From: Lachnospiraceae bacterium
Lineage (GTDB): Bacteria; Bacillota; Clostridia; Lachnospirales; Lachnospiraceae
Direction: 5' to 3'
Length of the DNA: 64,000 nt
Assembly (NCBI GenBank): GCA_024698145.1
Contig: JAILRO010000045.1
Location: 78,740 to 142,739, forward strand
Shown one piece after another: positions 34,711 to 43,941 of the stretch (within the stretch, counting starts at the first letter, position 1; each line of letters opens with the position of its first letter). The notes beneath the pieces are model-generated. The model was not told the origin of the DNA, did not search any database, and was given only the letters and a program-made list of their open reading frames with translations. A program made the translations under genes and the position numbers.

Positions 34711-35970
34711 TTAAATTTCGACATCCCAGAACTCCTCTAATGTGGCAAAGTAATCATCGGGAGTTTCTGCACGACGAATCATAACTGTATCGCCGTTTTC
34801 TTTTAAAAGTATCTCGGATGATTTTAATTTGCCGTTGTAATTGTATCCCATAGCAAATCCATGAGCACCCGTGTCGTGTATTACTAAGATGTCGCCCATA
34901 TCAATTTTGGGAAGCTTGCGATCTATTGCAAACTTGTCGTTATTCTCGCACAACGAACCTGTAATATCGTATGTATAATTGGCAGGTTCATTTTCCTTGC
35001 CCATAACGGTAATATGATGGTAAGCACCGTACATTGCAGGGCGCATAAGATTAACTGCACAAGCATCAACTCCAATATACTCCTTATGTGTGTGCTTCTC
35101 GTGAATTGCCTTTGTAACAAGGTGTCCGTAAGGAGCCAACATGAAACGTCCAAGTTCTGTGTATATTGCGACATTACCCATTCCGGCAGGAACGAGAATC
35201 TCTTCGTAAGCCTTTCTTACACCCTCACCGATTGCGAATATATCATTTGGTTCCTTGTCCGGTGTGTATGGAATTCCGATACCACCTGATAAGTTGATAA
35301 ATGATACAGCAACGCCGGTTTCTTCCTTAAGCTCAACGGCAGTCTTAAAAAGAATGCCTGCAAGCGTCGGGTAGTAATCATTGGTTACTGTGTTACTTGC
35401 AAGAAATGCATGCATACCAAACTCCTCTGCACCAAGCTCTTTAAGACGTGAGAATGCTTCTGCAATTTGAGGTCTTGTCATTCCATATTTGGCATCACCC
35501 GGATTATCCATGATTGTGTTGGATATTGAGAATGTTCCACCCGGATTGTATCGACAAGATATACGCTTGGGAATGCTTCCAAGTACTTCTTTGACACAGT
35601 CAATATGTGTTATATCGTCAAGGTTAATTGTGGCACCGAGTTTGTTGGCAAGTGCAAACTCTTCGGCAGGAGTATCGTTAGAAGAGAACATGATATCTTC
35701 TCCGGCAAAACCACATTTGTCGGACATTATAAGTTCTGTTTCTGACGAACAGTCTGTTCCGCAACCCTCTTCCTTGAGGATCTTAAGGATTGTTGGGTTA
35801 GGAGTTGCTTTAACTGCGAAGAATTCCTTGTATCCTTCGTTCCATGAAAATGCTTTTTTTAATGCTCTTGCATTCTCGCGGATACCCTTCTCGTCATAAA
35901 GGTGAAAAGGTGTGGGATACTTACTGCAAATTGTATCGATTTGTGCCTTGGTTACAAATGGTGTCTTCAT
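34711..35970 (-). CDS. lysA: Diaminopimelate decarboxylase
   Basis: LysA decarboxylates meso-diaminopimelate to lysine. The 419-residue PLP enzyme of alanine-racemase fold has the lysine in EFFAVKATPNP, CSSETELIMS, the PLP-phosphate site LSGGIGIPY, the substrate-binding LMRPAMYGAYHHI, and SLCENNDKFA with the cross-subunit Cys. I use the ATG at 35970 after AAGGAAAGG. A longer frame to 36144 runs through the promoter and is rejected. No lysine riboswitch precedes it, unlike dapA at 62972. Confidence 0.92.
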   Translation of the reverse strand: MKTPFVTKAQIDTICSKYPTPFHLYDEKGIRENARALKKAFSWNEGYKEFFAVKATPNPTILKILKEEGCGTDCSSETELIMSDKCGFAGEDIMFSSNDTPAEEFALANKLGATINLDDITHIDCVKEVLGSIPKRISCRYNPGGTFSISNTIMDNPGDAKYGMTRPQIAEAFSRLKELGAEEFGMHAFLASNTVTNDYYPTLAGILFKTAVELKEETGVAVSFINLSGGIGIPYTPDKEPNDIFAIGEGVRKAYEEILVPAGMGNVAIYTELGRFMLAPYGHLVTKAIHEKHTHKEYIGVDACAVNLMRPAMYGAYHHITVMGKENEPANYTYDITGSLCENNDKFAIDRKLPKIDMGDILVIHDTGAHGFAMGYNYNGKLKSSEILLKENGDTVMIRRAETPDDYFATLEEFWDVEI

Positions 35971-36010
35971 AATTACCTGTTTCCTTTCCTTTAATGTAAA
36001 ATTACATATT

Positions 36011-36041
36011 AATATAGTAGTGTTTTTTTGCCTTTTGTCAA
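36011..36041 (-). promoter_or_regulatory. lysA promoter
   Basis: Minus strand: TTGACA at 36041-36036, followed either by TACTAT at 16-base spacing or TATATT at 19. The leader is only about 40 bases, too short for a riboswitch. Confidence 0.55.
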
Positions 36042-36199
36042 GTGAAACAGGACAATAATTGGGGAAGAACGGCGTGCTGTTACAATAAAATGTGTTGTGC
36101 AAAATGATGAGAACGATACCACAAATGCACGAAGATGAGTTCATATTTTGTGTAATAAGACAAAAATGTCAAATTGCTTTGCAAAAGACAGTAAACTTG

Positions 36200-36228
36200 T
36201 TGACTTTGTAGAAATGCTTTGTTATAAT
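36200..36228 (+). promoter_or_regulatory. ptsH promoter
   Basis: TTGACT, 17 bases, TATAAT: a near-consensus sigma-A promoter with a leader of about 105 bases. The rest of the 370-base lysA-ptsH gap shows no gene; no clear cre site was found. Confidence 0.75.
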
Positions 36229-36339
36229 GAGCTTACATTGAAAGACGGAACGTTGAATTAAAAGAGGACAATTTAAGAATGGCAACATGAGTAATCGTTC
36301 TCACATAGCAACCAGTTTGAGAAAGGAAAGGTGTTAGAT

Positions 36340-36597
36340 ATGAAGGAATTTAAGTATGTAATTACTGATGAAGTTGGTATCCATGCAAGACCGGCAGGAC
36401 TCCTTGTTAAGGAGGCTAAGGCATTTGCATCGAAGATTACAATGGAAGCTAATGGTAAAAGTGCGGATGTAACCAAGCTCATGGCACTTATGCAGCTTGG
36501 TGTTAAGAAAGGTGCAGAAGTTGTAGTCAAGGCAGAAGGTGATGACGAAGATGCAGCTATTGCCAAGATTGAGGAGTTTATGAAAGAAAAACTTTAA
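36340..36597 (+). CDS. ptsH: PTS phosphocarrier HPr lacking the regulatory Ser46
   Basis: HPr passes phosphate from enzyme I to sugar-specific EIIA proteins. The 85-residue product has the active histidine in GIHARPAG (His15) and the usual length. Counting from Met1, position 46 is Lys within DVTKLMALMQLGV, where classical Firmicute HPr reads NLKSIMGVMSLG with Ser46, the HPr-kinase target. Thr45 is the nearest hydroxyl residue. It should therefore work in transport but not be a normal HprK substrate. The ATG at 36340 follows GAAAGGAAAGG; a GTG at 36331 lies inside that site. ptsI follows after a terminator. Confidence 0.93.
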   Translation: MKEFKYVITDEVGIHARPAGLLVKEAKAFASKITMEANGKSADVTKLMALMQLGVKKGAEVVVKAEGDDEDAAIAKIEEFMKEKL

Positions 36598-36601
36598 TTT
36601 T

Positions 36602-36654
36602 AAGGCTGTCACACCGAATTGTTATGTTTGGTGTGATGGCCTTTTATGTTTTTT
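36602..36654 (+). terminator. Terminator (possible attenuator) between ptsH and ptsI
   Basis: A 14-bp stem AAGGCTGTCACACC / GGTGTGATGGCCTT with two G-T pairs is followed by TTTATGTTTTTT. It would make ptsH more abundant than ptsI if read-through is partial. Confidence 0.8.
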
Positions 36655-36723
36655 GGTACATGGGGTTTGTGTATTGAAGTATTGGGTTTATCGTGATTTC
36701 GTGATGAGAGAAGGGAGCGGCGT

Positions 36724-38343
36724 ATGGAACAATATGAAGGAAAGTCGATTTTTAAGGGAACAGCGATAGGAAGAATTCTTTTCTATTCCAAAGGACAACA
36801 ACAGGTCAAACGTGAAAAGATTGATGACGCAGAAGCTGAGATTAAGAGATACGAGGAAGCTAAAGGCAAGGCTATAGAGCAACTTGGGGCTTTGTACGAC
36901 AAGGCGTTGGCGGAAGTTGGCGAGGCTAATGCTGCGATATTTGAAGTGCATCAAATGATGCTTGATGATGATGATTACAATGATTCGATTTACAATATAA
37001 TTAGAAATGATGGAGTTAACGCGGAGTTTGCCGTGGCAACTACCGGAGATAATTTTGCCAGGATGTTTGCTGATATGGATGATGAATATTTTAAAGCAAG
37101 ATCGGCAGATGTCAAAGATATTTCTGAAAGAGTTATCGGAGTTTTGTCCGGAAAGAATATGGATGGAGAACTTGGTGATGAACCTGTGATTATTGTTGCG
37201 GAAGATCTTGCACCTAGTGAGACTGTACAGATGGACAAGACCAAGCTTCTTGCTTTTGTAACAAGACTTGGTTCGTCTAATTCGCATACGGCAATTCTTG
37301 CAAGAACTATGAATATTCCTGCTCTTATTGGGGTAGATATCAAGGAAGAATGGGATGGCAAGATGGCAATTGTAGACGGTAAGGAGGGATTGTTTTTTGT
37401 AGATCCTGATGCCGATACATTAGAATCGTACTTTGCCAAGAGGAAAGAGGAAGAGGAAGCAAGAGAACTTCTTTCGCAGTTAAAAGGTCAGCCGGATGAG
37501 ACAAAAGACGGCAAGCACATTCATTTATACGCTAATATCGGAAGTGTTGCGGATGTTGCCAATGTTCTTGCTAATGATGCAGCAGGAATCGGACTTTTCA
37601 GAAGTGAGTTTTTGTATCTTGAAAAGGATGACTATCCAACAGAAGAAGAACAATTCCAGGTATATAAGACCGTAGCACAGAATATGGCAGGCCGTAAGGT
37701 TGTAATCCGTACACTTGATATAGGTGCTGACAAACAGGTTGATTATTTTAACATGGAACATGAGGATAATCCTGCTATGGGTTATCGTGCGATTCGTATC
37801 TGTCTTGACAGAGTTGAGATTTTTAAAACTCAACTCCGTGCTTTATACAGAGCGTCGGCGTTCGGAACGATATCGATTATGTTTCCAATGATTATATCTG
37901 TTGATGAAGTGAGAAAGATTAAGAAGATATGCGAGGAGGTTCGTGCTGAACTTGATGATAACGGTATTACTTACGGTGAAGTGGAACTTGGTATTATGAT
38001 AGAGACACCGGCGGCGGTTATGATAAGTGATCTTCTTGCAAATGAAGTCGATTTCTTCAGTATCGGTACTAACGATTTGACGCAATATACTCTTGCAATT
38101 GACAGGCAGAATCCAAAACTCGACAATATCTACGATTCGCATCACCCTGCCGTGCTTCGCATGATTGAGCAGGTTATTAAGAATGGGCATGCGGGTGGCT
38201 GCTGGGTTGGTATATGTGGCGAACTTGGTGCGGATGTTACACTTACAGAACAATTTATCAAGATGGGAATTGATGAACTATCCGTTTCGCCTACATTTGT
38301 ACTTCCTGTAAGAAAAGCAATCAGGGAGTCGAGCAGTAATTAG
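36724..38343 (+). CDS. ptsI: PTS phosphoenolpyruvate-protein phosphotransferase (enzyme I)
   Basis: Enzyme I takes phosphate from PEP and gives it to HPr. The 539-residue protein has the swivelling domain with active His188 in GSSNSHTAILART. The PEP-binding barrel shows GIGLFRSEFLYLEKD, NPAMGYRAIR, MFPMIISVDEV, GIMIETPAAV, FSIGTNDLTQYTLAIDRQNP and CGELGAD. The family form GGRTSHTAI is varied to GSSNSHTAI. GAAGGGAG lies 6 bases before the ATG. It is probably co-expressed with ptsH, though a hairpin lies between. Confidence 0.95.
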   Translation: MEQYEGKSIFKGTAIGRILFYSKGQQQVKREKIDDAEAEIKRYEEAKGKAIEQLGALYDKALAEVGEANAAIFEVHQMMLDDDDYNDSIYNIIRNDGVNAEFAVATTGDNFARMFADMDDEYFKARSADVKDISERVIGVLSGKNMDGELGDEPVIIVAEDLAPSETVQMDKTKLLAFVTRLGSSNSHTAILARTMNIPALIGVDIKEEWDGKMAIVDGKEGLFFVDPDADTLESYFAKRKEEEEARELLSQLKGQPDETKDGKHIHLYANIGSVADVANVLANDAAGIGLFRSEFLYLEKDDYPTEEEQFQVYKTVAQNMAGRKVVIRTLDIGADKQVDYFNMEHEDNPAMGYRAIRICLDRVEIFKTQLRALYRASAFGTISIMFPMIISVDEVRKIKKICEEVRAELDDNGITYGEVELGIMIETPAAVMISDLLANEVDFFSIGTNDLTQYTLAIDRQNPKLDNIYDSHHPAVLRMIEQVIKNGHAGGCWVGICGELGADVTLTEQFIKMGIDELSVSPTFVLPVRKAIRESSSN

Positions 38344-38370
38344 TTGATTCATTTTACATTACCTTTAAGG

Positions 38371-38400
38371 AGCAGCCTATAACTTTTGGCTGCTTCTTTT
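38371..38400 (+). terminator. Rho-independent terminator after ptsI
   Basis: Stem AGCAGCC / GGCTGCT with a 10-base loop is followed by TCTTTTAATTTT. Confidence 0.75.
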
Positions 38401-38410
38401 AATTTTGGCA

Positions 38411-38516
38411 AAACTTTACTTCACAGAAACTACACCAAAATTCCATTGATAATTACTATAATAACTGTTATCATTGAGCATGGAATTGAAATGATTCCAT
38501 TGTAGTAATGAAGTTT
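38411..38516 (+). repeat. Nested inverted-repeat element upstream of the second ftsH
   Basis: Four complementary arm pairs nest in order: AAACTT/AAGTTT, ACTACA/TGTAGT, AATTCCAT/ATGGAATT, TGATAA/TTATCA. The ATGGAATT arm (38480-38487) can instead pair with a nearby ATTCCAT (38494-38500), so two exclusive folds exist. It may be a structured leader, a protein-binding dyad or a small mobile-repeat relic. A TATAAT at 38457-38462 lies in the central loop. No known family is recognised. Confidence 0.5.
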
Positions 38517-38555
38517 AGTAACTAATACATATATAATAACAGGAGGATGAAAGTT

Positions 38556-40529
38556 TTGGATAATAACAACATGAATAATAATGAGGACCAAAACAACAAC
38601 AAGAAAAGCCCGAACAGAAGCTTTTTGTTTATGCTTGTGGTTTCGGTGTGTCTGACATTGTTGTTCTTTTATGCGTACAGCAAATATCAGGCAAGTCAGC
38701 AGATAGAGATTTCGTATAGCGACTTTCTTGATATGATTGATGAGGGTACTGTCAAAGAGGTGAAGATATACAGTTCATCTATTGAGGTAATACCGAAGAG
38801 TGATAAGCAACTTGCCAAAGAGGCAAAGAAGGACGGCAAAGCTTCCGCGGATACGGAGAAAAATTATTCCTCAAGCAAGAAGGGTAAGAAGGTATATCAT
38901 TGTACAAGAATCTCGGATTTGTATCTGGTTGACAGATTGGAGAAAGCCAAAGAAAAAGGTGAGCTTGATTACAAAGCGATAGACGAGAGCAGTTCAGCGA
39001 TTATAGGTAACATTTTGTCTTATGTAGTAATGATAGGTGTTTTCTATATTATTATCTGGCTGTTTATGCGCTCGATGAGCAAAAGCGGCGGCGGAATAAT
39101 GGGCGTTGGCAGAAGCAATGCCAAGATGTATATGGAGAAAAAGACAGGTATTACATTTGAGGATGTAGCCGGACAGGAAGAGTCGAAGGAATCACTGAAA
39201 GAAATGGTTGATTTCCTGCACAACCCTAAGAAGTATTTGGAGATTGGTGCAAAGCTTCCAAAAGGTGCATTGCTTGTCGGCCCTCCGGGTACAGGTAAGA
39301 CCTTACTTGCCAAGGCTGTTGCGGGTGAGGCGAATGTTCCGTTCTTCTCACTTTCGGGTTCTGATTTTGTGGAGTTGTATGTAGGTGTCGGTGCATCACG
39401 AGTAAGAGACCTTTTCAAACAGGCAACTGCTGTGGCGCCGTGTATCATTTTTATAGACGAGATAGATGCTATCGGAAGAAGTCGTGACAGTAAGTACGGC
39501 GGTGGCGATTCGGAGCGTGAGCAGACGTTAAATCAGTTGCTTGCAGAGATGGATGGTTTTGATACTTCTAAAGGTATTGTCATTCTTGCAGCAACTAACA
39601 GACCTGAAATTCTTGATAAGGCACTGCTTCGTCCGGGACGTTTTGACAGACGAGTTATCGTTGAAAAACCTGACCTTAAGGGCCGTATCGAGACACTTAA
39701 GGTTCATGCCAAGAATGTCAAAATGGATGAGACGGTCGATTTTCGTGAACTTGCGCTTGCAACTTCGGGTGCAGTTGGTGCAGACCTTGCGAATATGATA
39801 AATGAAGCCGCACTTGCAGCGGTTAAGGCGGGAAGAGAATATGTCAGTCAGTCGGATCTTTTTGAGGCAGTTGAGGTTGTGTTTGCCGGAAAAGAGAAGA
39901 AGGATCGTATCATGAGTAAGAAGGAGAAACGAATTGTTGCTTACCATGAGACAGGACACGCTCTTGTGTCAGCGCTTCAGAGTCACACAGAACCGGTACA
40001 AAAGATTACGATTGTGCCGAGAACTATGGGTGCTTTGGGTTATGTATGGCAGGTTCCTGAAGAAGAAAAATATCTTAACAGCAAGGTTGAGATGGAAGAA
40101 GATATAGTAACATTCCTTGCGGGCCGTGCGGCAGAATCGCTTAAGTTTGATTCTGTTACAACTGGTGCGTCCAATGATATAGAGCAGGCAACAAACATGG
40201 CAAGAAAAATGGTTACCATTTATGGTATGTCAGACAAGTTTGGAATGGTGGCGTTAGAGTCGGTTCAGAATCGATATCTCGACGGAAGTCTTGCACTTAA
40301 CTGTTCGGAAGAGACTGCAACAAAGATTGATAATGAAGTGAGAAAGATTATCAAGAAGTCTTATGACAAGGCATACAAACTTCTTAAGGAAAACATTCCT
40401 GTACTTGATGCGCTTGCCGAGTTCCTTATTGAGAAGGAGACAATTACCGGCAAGGAGTTCATGCAAATCTACGAAGAAATCACCGGCGAAAGCTTAAAGG
40501 CTGCCGGCGAGGAAGAAGAGAGAAAGTAA
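38556..40529 (+). CDS. ftsH: ATP-dependent zinc metalloprotease FtsH (copy 2)
   Basis: Second FtsH paralogue, 657 residues. After an Asn-rich cytoplasmic start come a membrane helix (about 30-48) and an external domain longer than in copy 1, with a Lys-rich insert near 85-115. A second helix near residue 155, a Gly-rich linker, the AAA domain ([38 protein letters not shown]) and the zinc motif HETGH follow. AGGAGG at 38541-38546 abuts an ATG at 38547 with no gap, so I prefer the in-frame TTG at 38556, 9 bases after it. The tail is rich in Glu. It has a structured upstream region and its own terminator. Confidence 0.94.
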   Translation: MDNNNMNNNEDQNNNKKSPNRSFLFMLVVSVCLTLLFFYAYSKYQASQQIEISYSDFLDMIDEGTVKEVKIYSSSIEVIPKSDKQLAKEAKKDGKASADTEKNYSSSKKGKKVYHCTRISDLYLVDRLEKAKEKGELDYKAIDESSSAIIGNILSYVVMIGVFYIIIWLFMRSMSKSGGGIMGVGRSNAKMYMEKKTGITFEDVAGQEESKESLKEMVDFLHNPKKYLEIGAKLPKGALLVGPPGTGKTLLAKAVAGEANVPFFSLSGSDFVELYVGVGASRVRDLFKQATAVAPCIIFIDEIDAIGRSRDSKYGGGDSEREQTLNQLLAEMDGFDTSKGIVILAATNRPEILDKALLRPGRFDRRVIVEKPDLKGRIETLKVHAKNVKMDETVDFRELALATSGAVGADLANMINEAALAAVKAGREYVSQSDLFEAVEVVFAGKEKKDRIMSKKEKRIVAYHETGHALVSALQSHTEPVQKITIVPRTMGALGYVWQVPEEEKYLNSKVEMEEDIVTFLAGRAAESLKFDSVTTGASNDIEQATNMARKMVTIYGMSDKFGMVALESVQNRYLDGSLALNCSEETATKIDNEVRKIIKKSYDKAYKLLKENIPVLDALAEFLIEKETITGKEFMQIYEEITGESLKAAGEEEERK

Positions 40530-40567
40530 ACTCATCCACAAAAATTAAATGAGTTACATGGAGATTT

Positions 40568-40606
40568 AAAGCCCTGATACTGTATAAGTATTGGGGCTTT
40601 GTTTTT
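40568..40606 (+). terminator. Rho-independent terminator after the second ftsH
   Basis: Stem AAAGCCC / GGGCTTT is followed by GTTTTT. Confidence 0.8.
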
Positions 40607-40611
40607 ATAAG

Positions 40612-40640
40612 TTTTCAAATATCACAAATTGATATATAAT
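40612..40640 (+). promoter_or_regulatory. Candidate uvrC promoter
   Basis: TTTTCA, 17 bases, TATAAT, directly after the ftsH terminator and 25 bases before the uvrC start. No LexA box was recognised nearby. Confidence 0.45.
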
Positions 40641-40664
40641 TATCTCATCGGAAGGATATTTATT

Positions 40665-42578
40665 ATGAAAGACGGATTTGATTTAAAGGAAGAACTGAAA
40701 AAATTACCGGATTGTCCCGGTGTGTATATTATGCATGCTGCGGATGATGAGATAATATACGTTGGTAAGGCTATCAATCTCAAAAGGAGGGTTAGCTCTT
40801 ATTTTCGTGCCAAGGTTAATCGTGGTCCGAAGATTGACAAAATGATATCTTTGATAGACTACTTTGAATATATTGTTACCGATTCGGAACTAGAGGCATT
40901 GGTACTTGAAAATACTCTAATCAAGGAACATAGTCCAAAGTACAACACTATGCTTAAGGATGATAAGAGTTACCCTTTTATGAAAGTTACTGTCGGCGAG
41001 GATTTTCCAAGAGTACTGTTTGCACGGCAGATGAAAAGAGACGGGGCAAAATATTTCGGACCATACACAAGCGCGGCTGCCGTTAAGGATACGATAGAAC
41101 TTGTCAAGAAGTTATATGGAATACGTACCTGTAATAAATCTCTTCCCAAGGATATCGGGGTCGGACGTCCGTGCTTGTATTATCAGATGGGACAATGTGC
41201 GGCACCGTGTCAGGGATACATCAGCAAGGAAGAGTATGCGAAAAAGATTGATAACCTGCTCGGTTTTTTGAACGGCGACTACAAGAAAGTAATACGTGAT
41301 CTTGAGACAAAAATGAAAGAAAAAGCTGCAAGTTATGAGTTCGAGGAGGCGGCAACTTATCGTGATCTTATAGAAAGTGTGCAGCACGTGACAGGCTCAC
41401 AGAGAGTTGTTAAAAATGTCGGTATTGATCAGGATATCATAGCCATGGCAAGACGCGGGCAGGAGACGGTCGTATCAGTGTTCTTTGTGCGTGATGGAAA
41501 ACTTCTGGGAAGGGAACATTTCCACATGACATATAGTGACGTGACGGTGGATGAAAGAGAATCGGTAATTGCCTTGGGCGATGCTGAAAATGAAAGTTTG
41601 TCAGCTGATAAAACGGATATATCGACTGACAATGGTGTCGGAACGGAGATAATAACGTCATTTATCAAACAGTATTATAATGGCACGCCCTTCGTACCTA
41701 ATGAATTACTGGTTGAGTATGAGGTAGAGGAGCAGGAACTTCTGGAAGATTGGCTGTCAAAACTTCGTGGCGGAAGGGTTCACATCATAACACCGCAAAA
41801 AGGTGAGAAACACAAAATGATAGACCTTGCAAGGGAGAATGCGTCGGTGGTATTGTCGCGTGATTTGGAAAAAATTAAACGTGAACAGGCGCGTACCGTA
41901 GGTGCCGCCAATGAACTTGCAAATATGCTTGGCCTTCCTTCTGCTGACAGGTTGGAAGCATTTGATATATCGAACACAAGCGGTTATCAATCAGTTGCTT
42001 CTATGGTAGTTTTTGAAATGGGACGTGCAAGAAAAAATGCATATAGGAAGTTCAAACTAAGAACCGTTACCGGTCCGGATGATTACAAGAGTATGGAAGA
42101 GGTGTTGACGAGACGTTTCACAGATGAGCGTTTTGATGTCATGCCGGATATTCTAATGATGGACGGTGGACGAGGTCAGGTCAATATTGCACTCAAAGTA
42201 CTTAATAATCTTGGACTTGATATTCCGGTCTGCGGTATGGTTAAGGATGACAACCACAGAACCAGAGGACTTTATTATAATAATCAGGAGATAAAATTTC
42301 CGAAGAACAGTGAAGTTTTTGGAATGATAACAAGACTTCAGGACGAGGCGCATAGATTCGCAATCACCTATCATAAACAACTTAGAGGAAAAGAACAGGT
42401 GCACAGTATCCTAGATGACATCAAAGGCGTTGGCCCGGCAAGACGTAAGGCACTTCTTAAGCATTTTAAAGAAATAGACAAGATAAGAAATGCAACCATT
42501 GAGAATCTTACCTCTGTTAAAGGAATAACACCGGAGGTTGCCAATGCAATATGGACATTCTTCCATGAAGCAGAATGA
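40665..42578 (+). CDS. uvrC: Excinuclease ABC subunit C
   Basis: UvrC makes both cuts during nucleotide excision repair. The 637-residue protein has the GIY-YIG domain ([20 protein letters not shown], 3' cut), the Fe-S cysteines in [16 protein letters not shown], a UVR UvrB-binding motif ([18 protein letters not shown]), and the RNase-H-like domain ([20 protein letters not shown], 5' cut). A C-terminal helix-hairpin-helix pair is [14 protein letters not shown] and [10 protein letters not shown]. The ATG at 40665 follows GGAAGGA; a longer frame to 40629 begins inside the promoter. Confidence 0.96.
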   Translation: MKDGFDLKEELKKLPDCPGVYIMHAADDEIIYVGKAINLKRRVSSYFRAKVNRGPKIDKMISLIDYFEYIVTDSELEALVLENTLIKEHSPKYNTMLKDDKSYPFMKVTVGEDFPRVLFARQMKRDGAKYFGPYTSAAAVKDTIELVKKLYGIRTCNKSLPKDIGVGRPCLYYQMGQCAAPCQGYISKEEYAKKIDNLLGFLNGDYKKVIRDLETKMKEKAASYEFEEAATYRDLIESVQHVTGSQRVVKNVGIDQDIIAMARRGQETVVSVFFVRDGKLLGREHFHMTYSDVTVDERESVIALGDAENESLSADKTDISTDNGVGTEIITSFIKQYYNGTPFVPNELLVEYEVEEQELLEDWLSKLRGGRVHIITPQKGEKHKMIDLARENASVVLSRDLEKIKREQARTVGAANELANMLGLPSADRLEAFDISNTSGYQSVASMVVFEMGRARKNAYRKFKLRTVTGPDDYKSMEEVLTRRFTDERFDVMPDILMMDGGRGQVNIALKVLNNLGLDIPVCGMVKDDNHRTRGLYYNNQEIKFPKNSEVFGMITRLQDEAHRFAITYHKQLRGKEQVHSILDDIKGVGPARRKALLKHFKEIDKIRNATIENLTSVKGITPEVANAIWTFFHEAE

Positions 42579-42585
42579 ATTAGCT

Positions 42586-42622
42586 AATATCGGCAGTTTT
42601 TACGACCACCGATATTGTTTTA
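42586..42622 (+). terminator. Rho-independent terminator after uvrC
   Basis: Stem AATATCGG / CCGATATT is followed by GTTTTATT. Confidence 0.75.
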
Positions 42623-42655
42623 TTACACAGATGATATTATAATAATATAATATCA

Positions 42656-42806
42656 GTGTCAAAAGTCCAAACTGCTTTGTGCTTGCACAAAAAGTAGTTT
42701 GACTTTATGACACGACCAAACATGAGGAAGTAGCGGTTTTCTTTGAAAACCAGTGGATTCCGAATGCTTGAAGAGTTGCGAGAATTACGAAGTAATGGAG
42801 CAACTC
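42656..42806 (+). other. Three consecutive hairpins in the uvrC-GH26 gap
   Basis: The 312-base gap has no gene but is highly structured. Hairpin 1 (42656-42713) has 27-29-base arms from GTGTC to GACAC meeting at GTGC-TT-GCAC, with a few mismatches. Hairpin 2 (42735-42751) is GGTTTTC-TTT-GAAAACC. Hairpin 3 (42773-42806) is GAGTTGC / GCAACTC enclosing ATTAC-GAA-GTAAT. There is no T tract after any of them. It may be a non-coding RNA, a leader for the GH26 gene or an extragenic palindromic repeat. It matches no riboswitch I know. Confidence 0.5.
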
Positions 42807-42890
42807 GTATATAATTGGGTGTTAAATGACAATTTACGTGAATATAATTTGCAACTATCTAATTACTACTAATGGTGGGAGGGGAATATT

Positions 42891-43826
42891 ATGAATCCGG
42901 TTAATAAGAATGCAACAGAGGAAGCAAAACAGTTACTTGATTATCTGTACAGCGTGCAGGGAAAGGGAATAATTACAGGTCAGCACACACAGACAAAACC
43001 GTGTGAGGAGATTGAATATATCAAAAATGTTACCGGCAAAGAACCGAAGCTTCGTGGCTTTGAGTTGCTTGGTTATTCACCGAATATTAACTATGAGAAC
43101 GCTTCGGAAGCGTGTCTTACGGAAGTATATGAGAATCAGGGTACACTTGATACGGCTTATGAGTGGGCGACCACAACAAACGGAATAGTAACATTTTCTT
43201 TCCATTGGTATTCCCCAATTGGTGGCGAGGACAAGAGCTTTTATGCCGAGCACACGGATTTTGATGCATCGCAGGTACTTGTCGAAGGTAGCTACGAGAG
43301 GGAAGCATTTTATCATGATATGGACGTGATTGCGGAGGAACTTGTCAGATTTAAAGAGGCAGGGATTCCTATTCTTTGGAGACCGTTCCATGAGTCAGAT
43401 GGTACCTGGTTTTGGTGGGGTGCAAAAGGTCCTGAGGTTGCGCGCGAACTTTATAAGTTGATGTTTGATTACTATGTCAACGAAAAGCACTTGGACAATC
43501 TGTTGTGGGTATGGAATTGTCGACTCAAAGAGGGTTATCCGGGTGATGAATATGTGGATGTAATTTCAGTAGATATTTACCTTGAGAAATACAAAGATAC
43601 AGATTACAAAGAGGACTTTGACAAACTTCTTGAGCAGACGACAAAGAATAAGGTGGCTGCGCTTGCCGAGATAGGATATCTTCCGGATATCAAAACATTG
43701 GAGCAGTCAAAAGTGCCTTGGGCTTATTACATGTGCTGGTCTAAAGAGTTCTGTATCGGAGAGCAGTACAACAAAGAGACAAAACTAAAAGAAATGTACG
43801 AAAGCGATTACGCAGTTACGTTGTGA
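42891..43826 (+). CDS. Intracellular GH26 beta-mannanase-like glycosidase
   Basis: This 311-residue GH26 barrel has the acid/base Glu168 in WRPFHESDGTWFWWG and nucleophile Glu260 in VAALAEIGY, with SFHWYSPIGG between. GH26 enzymes mostly cut beta-1,4-mannan. There is no signal peptide, so it should act on imported mannooligosaccharides in the cytoplasm, whereas most GH26 mannanases are secreted. GGGAGGGG lies 7 bases before the ATG. No transporter or other mannan gene is adjacent, so the pathway context is missing. Confidence 0.88.
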   Translation: MNPVNKNATEEAKQLLDYLYSVQGKGIITGQHTQTKPCEEIEYIKNVTGKEPKLRGFELLGYSPNINYENASEACLTEVYENQGTLDTAYEWATTTNGIVTFSFHWYSPIGGEDKSFYAEHTDFDASQVLVEGSYEREAFYHDMDVIAEELVRFKEAGIPILWRPFHESDGTWFWWGAKGPEVARELYKLMFDYYVNEKHLDNLLWVWNCRLKEGYPGDEYVDVISVDIYLEKYKDTDYKEDFDKLLEQTTKNKVAALAEIGYLPDIKTLEQSKVPWAYYMCWSKEFCIGEQYNKETKLKEMYESDYAVTL

Positions 43827-43827
43827 T

Positions 43828-43926
43828 TTTTCATCTATTATCAAGGACAAGTTTGCGGAAATGTATGATGTTATTCAATCGTCAATGAAAATAACCGACA
43901 GCAGGGACAAGGTCAACAGACCGTAA
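43828..43926 (+). pseudogene. Decayed duplicate of the small membrane protein encoded at 45620-45850
   Basis: Directly after the GH26 stop a frame reads DKFAEMYDVIQSSMKIT and then stops. The intact gene at 45620 reads DDFGEMFDVVLSSMKIT at the matching place, and the DNA also aligns (GAAATGTNTGATGTTNTTC). The N-terminal membrane helix and the start are missing, so this is the 3' relic of a second copy. It sits just before the GNAT gene, mirroring the intact copy downstream of the zinc-ribbon gene. Confidence 0.65.
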
Positions 43927-43941
43927 TATATGAGAGGGAAT

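Noticed and set aside
35971..36010. Lysine riboswitch before lysA
   Set aside because: The leader is only about 40 bases and lacks GCCGAAG and the other L-box elements.
35971..36144. Longer lysA product starting at 36144 on the minus strand
   Set aside because: The extra residues are Cys/Ser-rich and unlike LysA, and they cover the promoter. The conserved start lies at 35970 behind a ribosome site.
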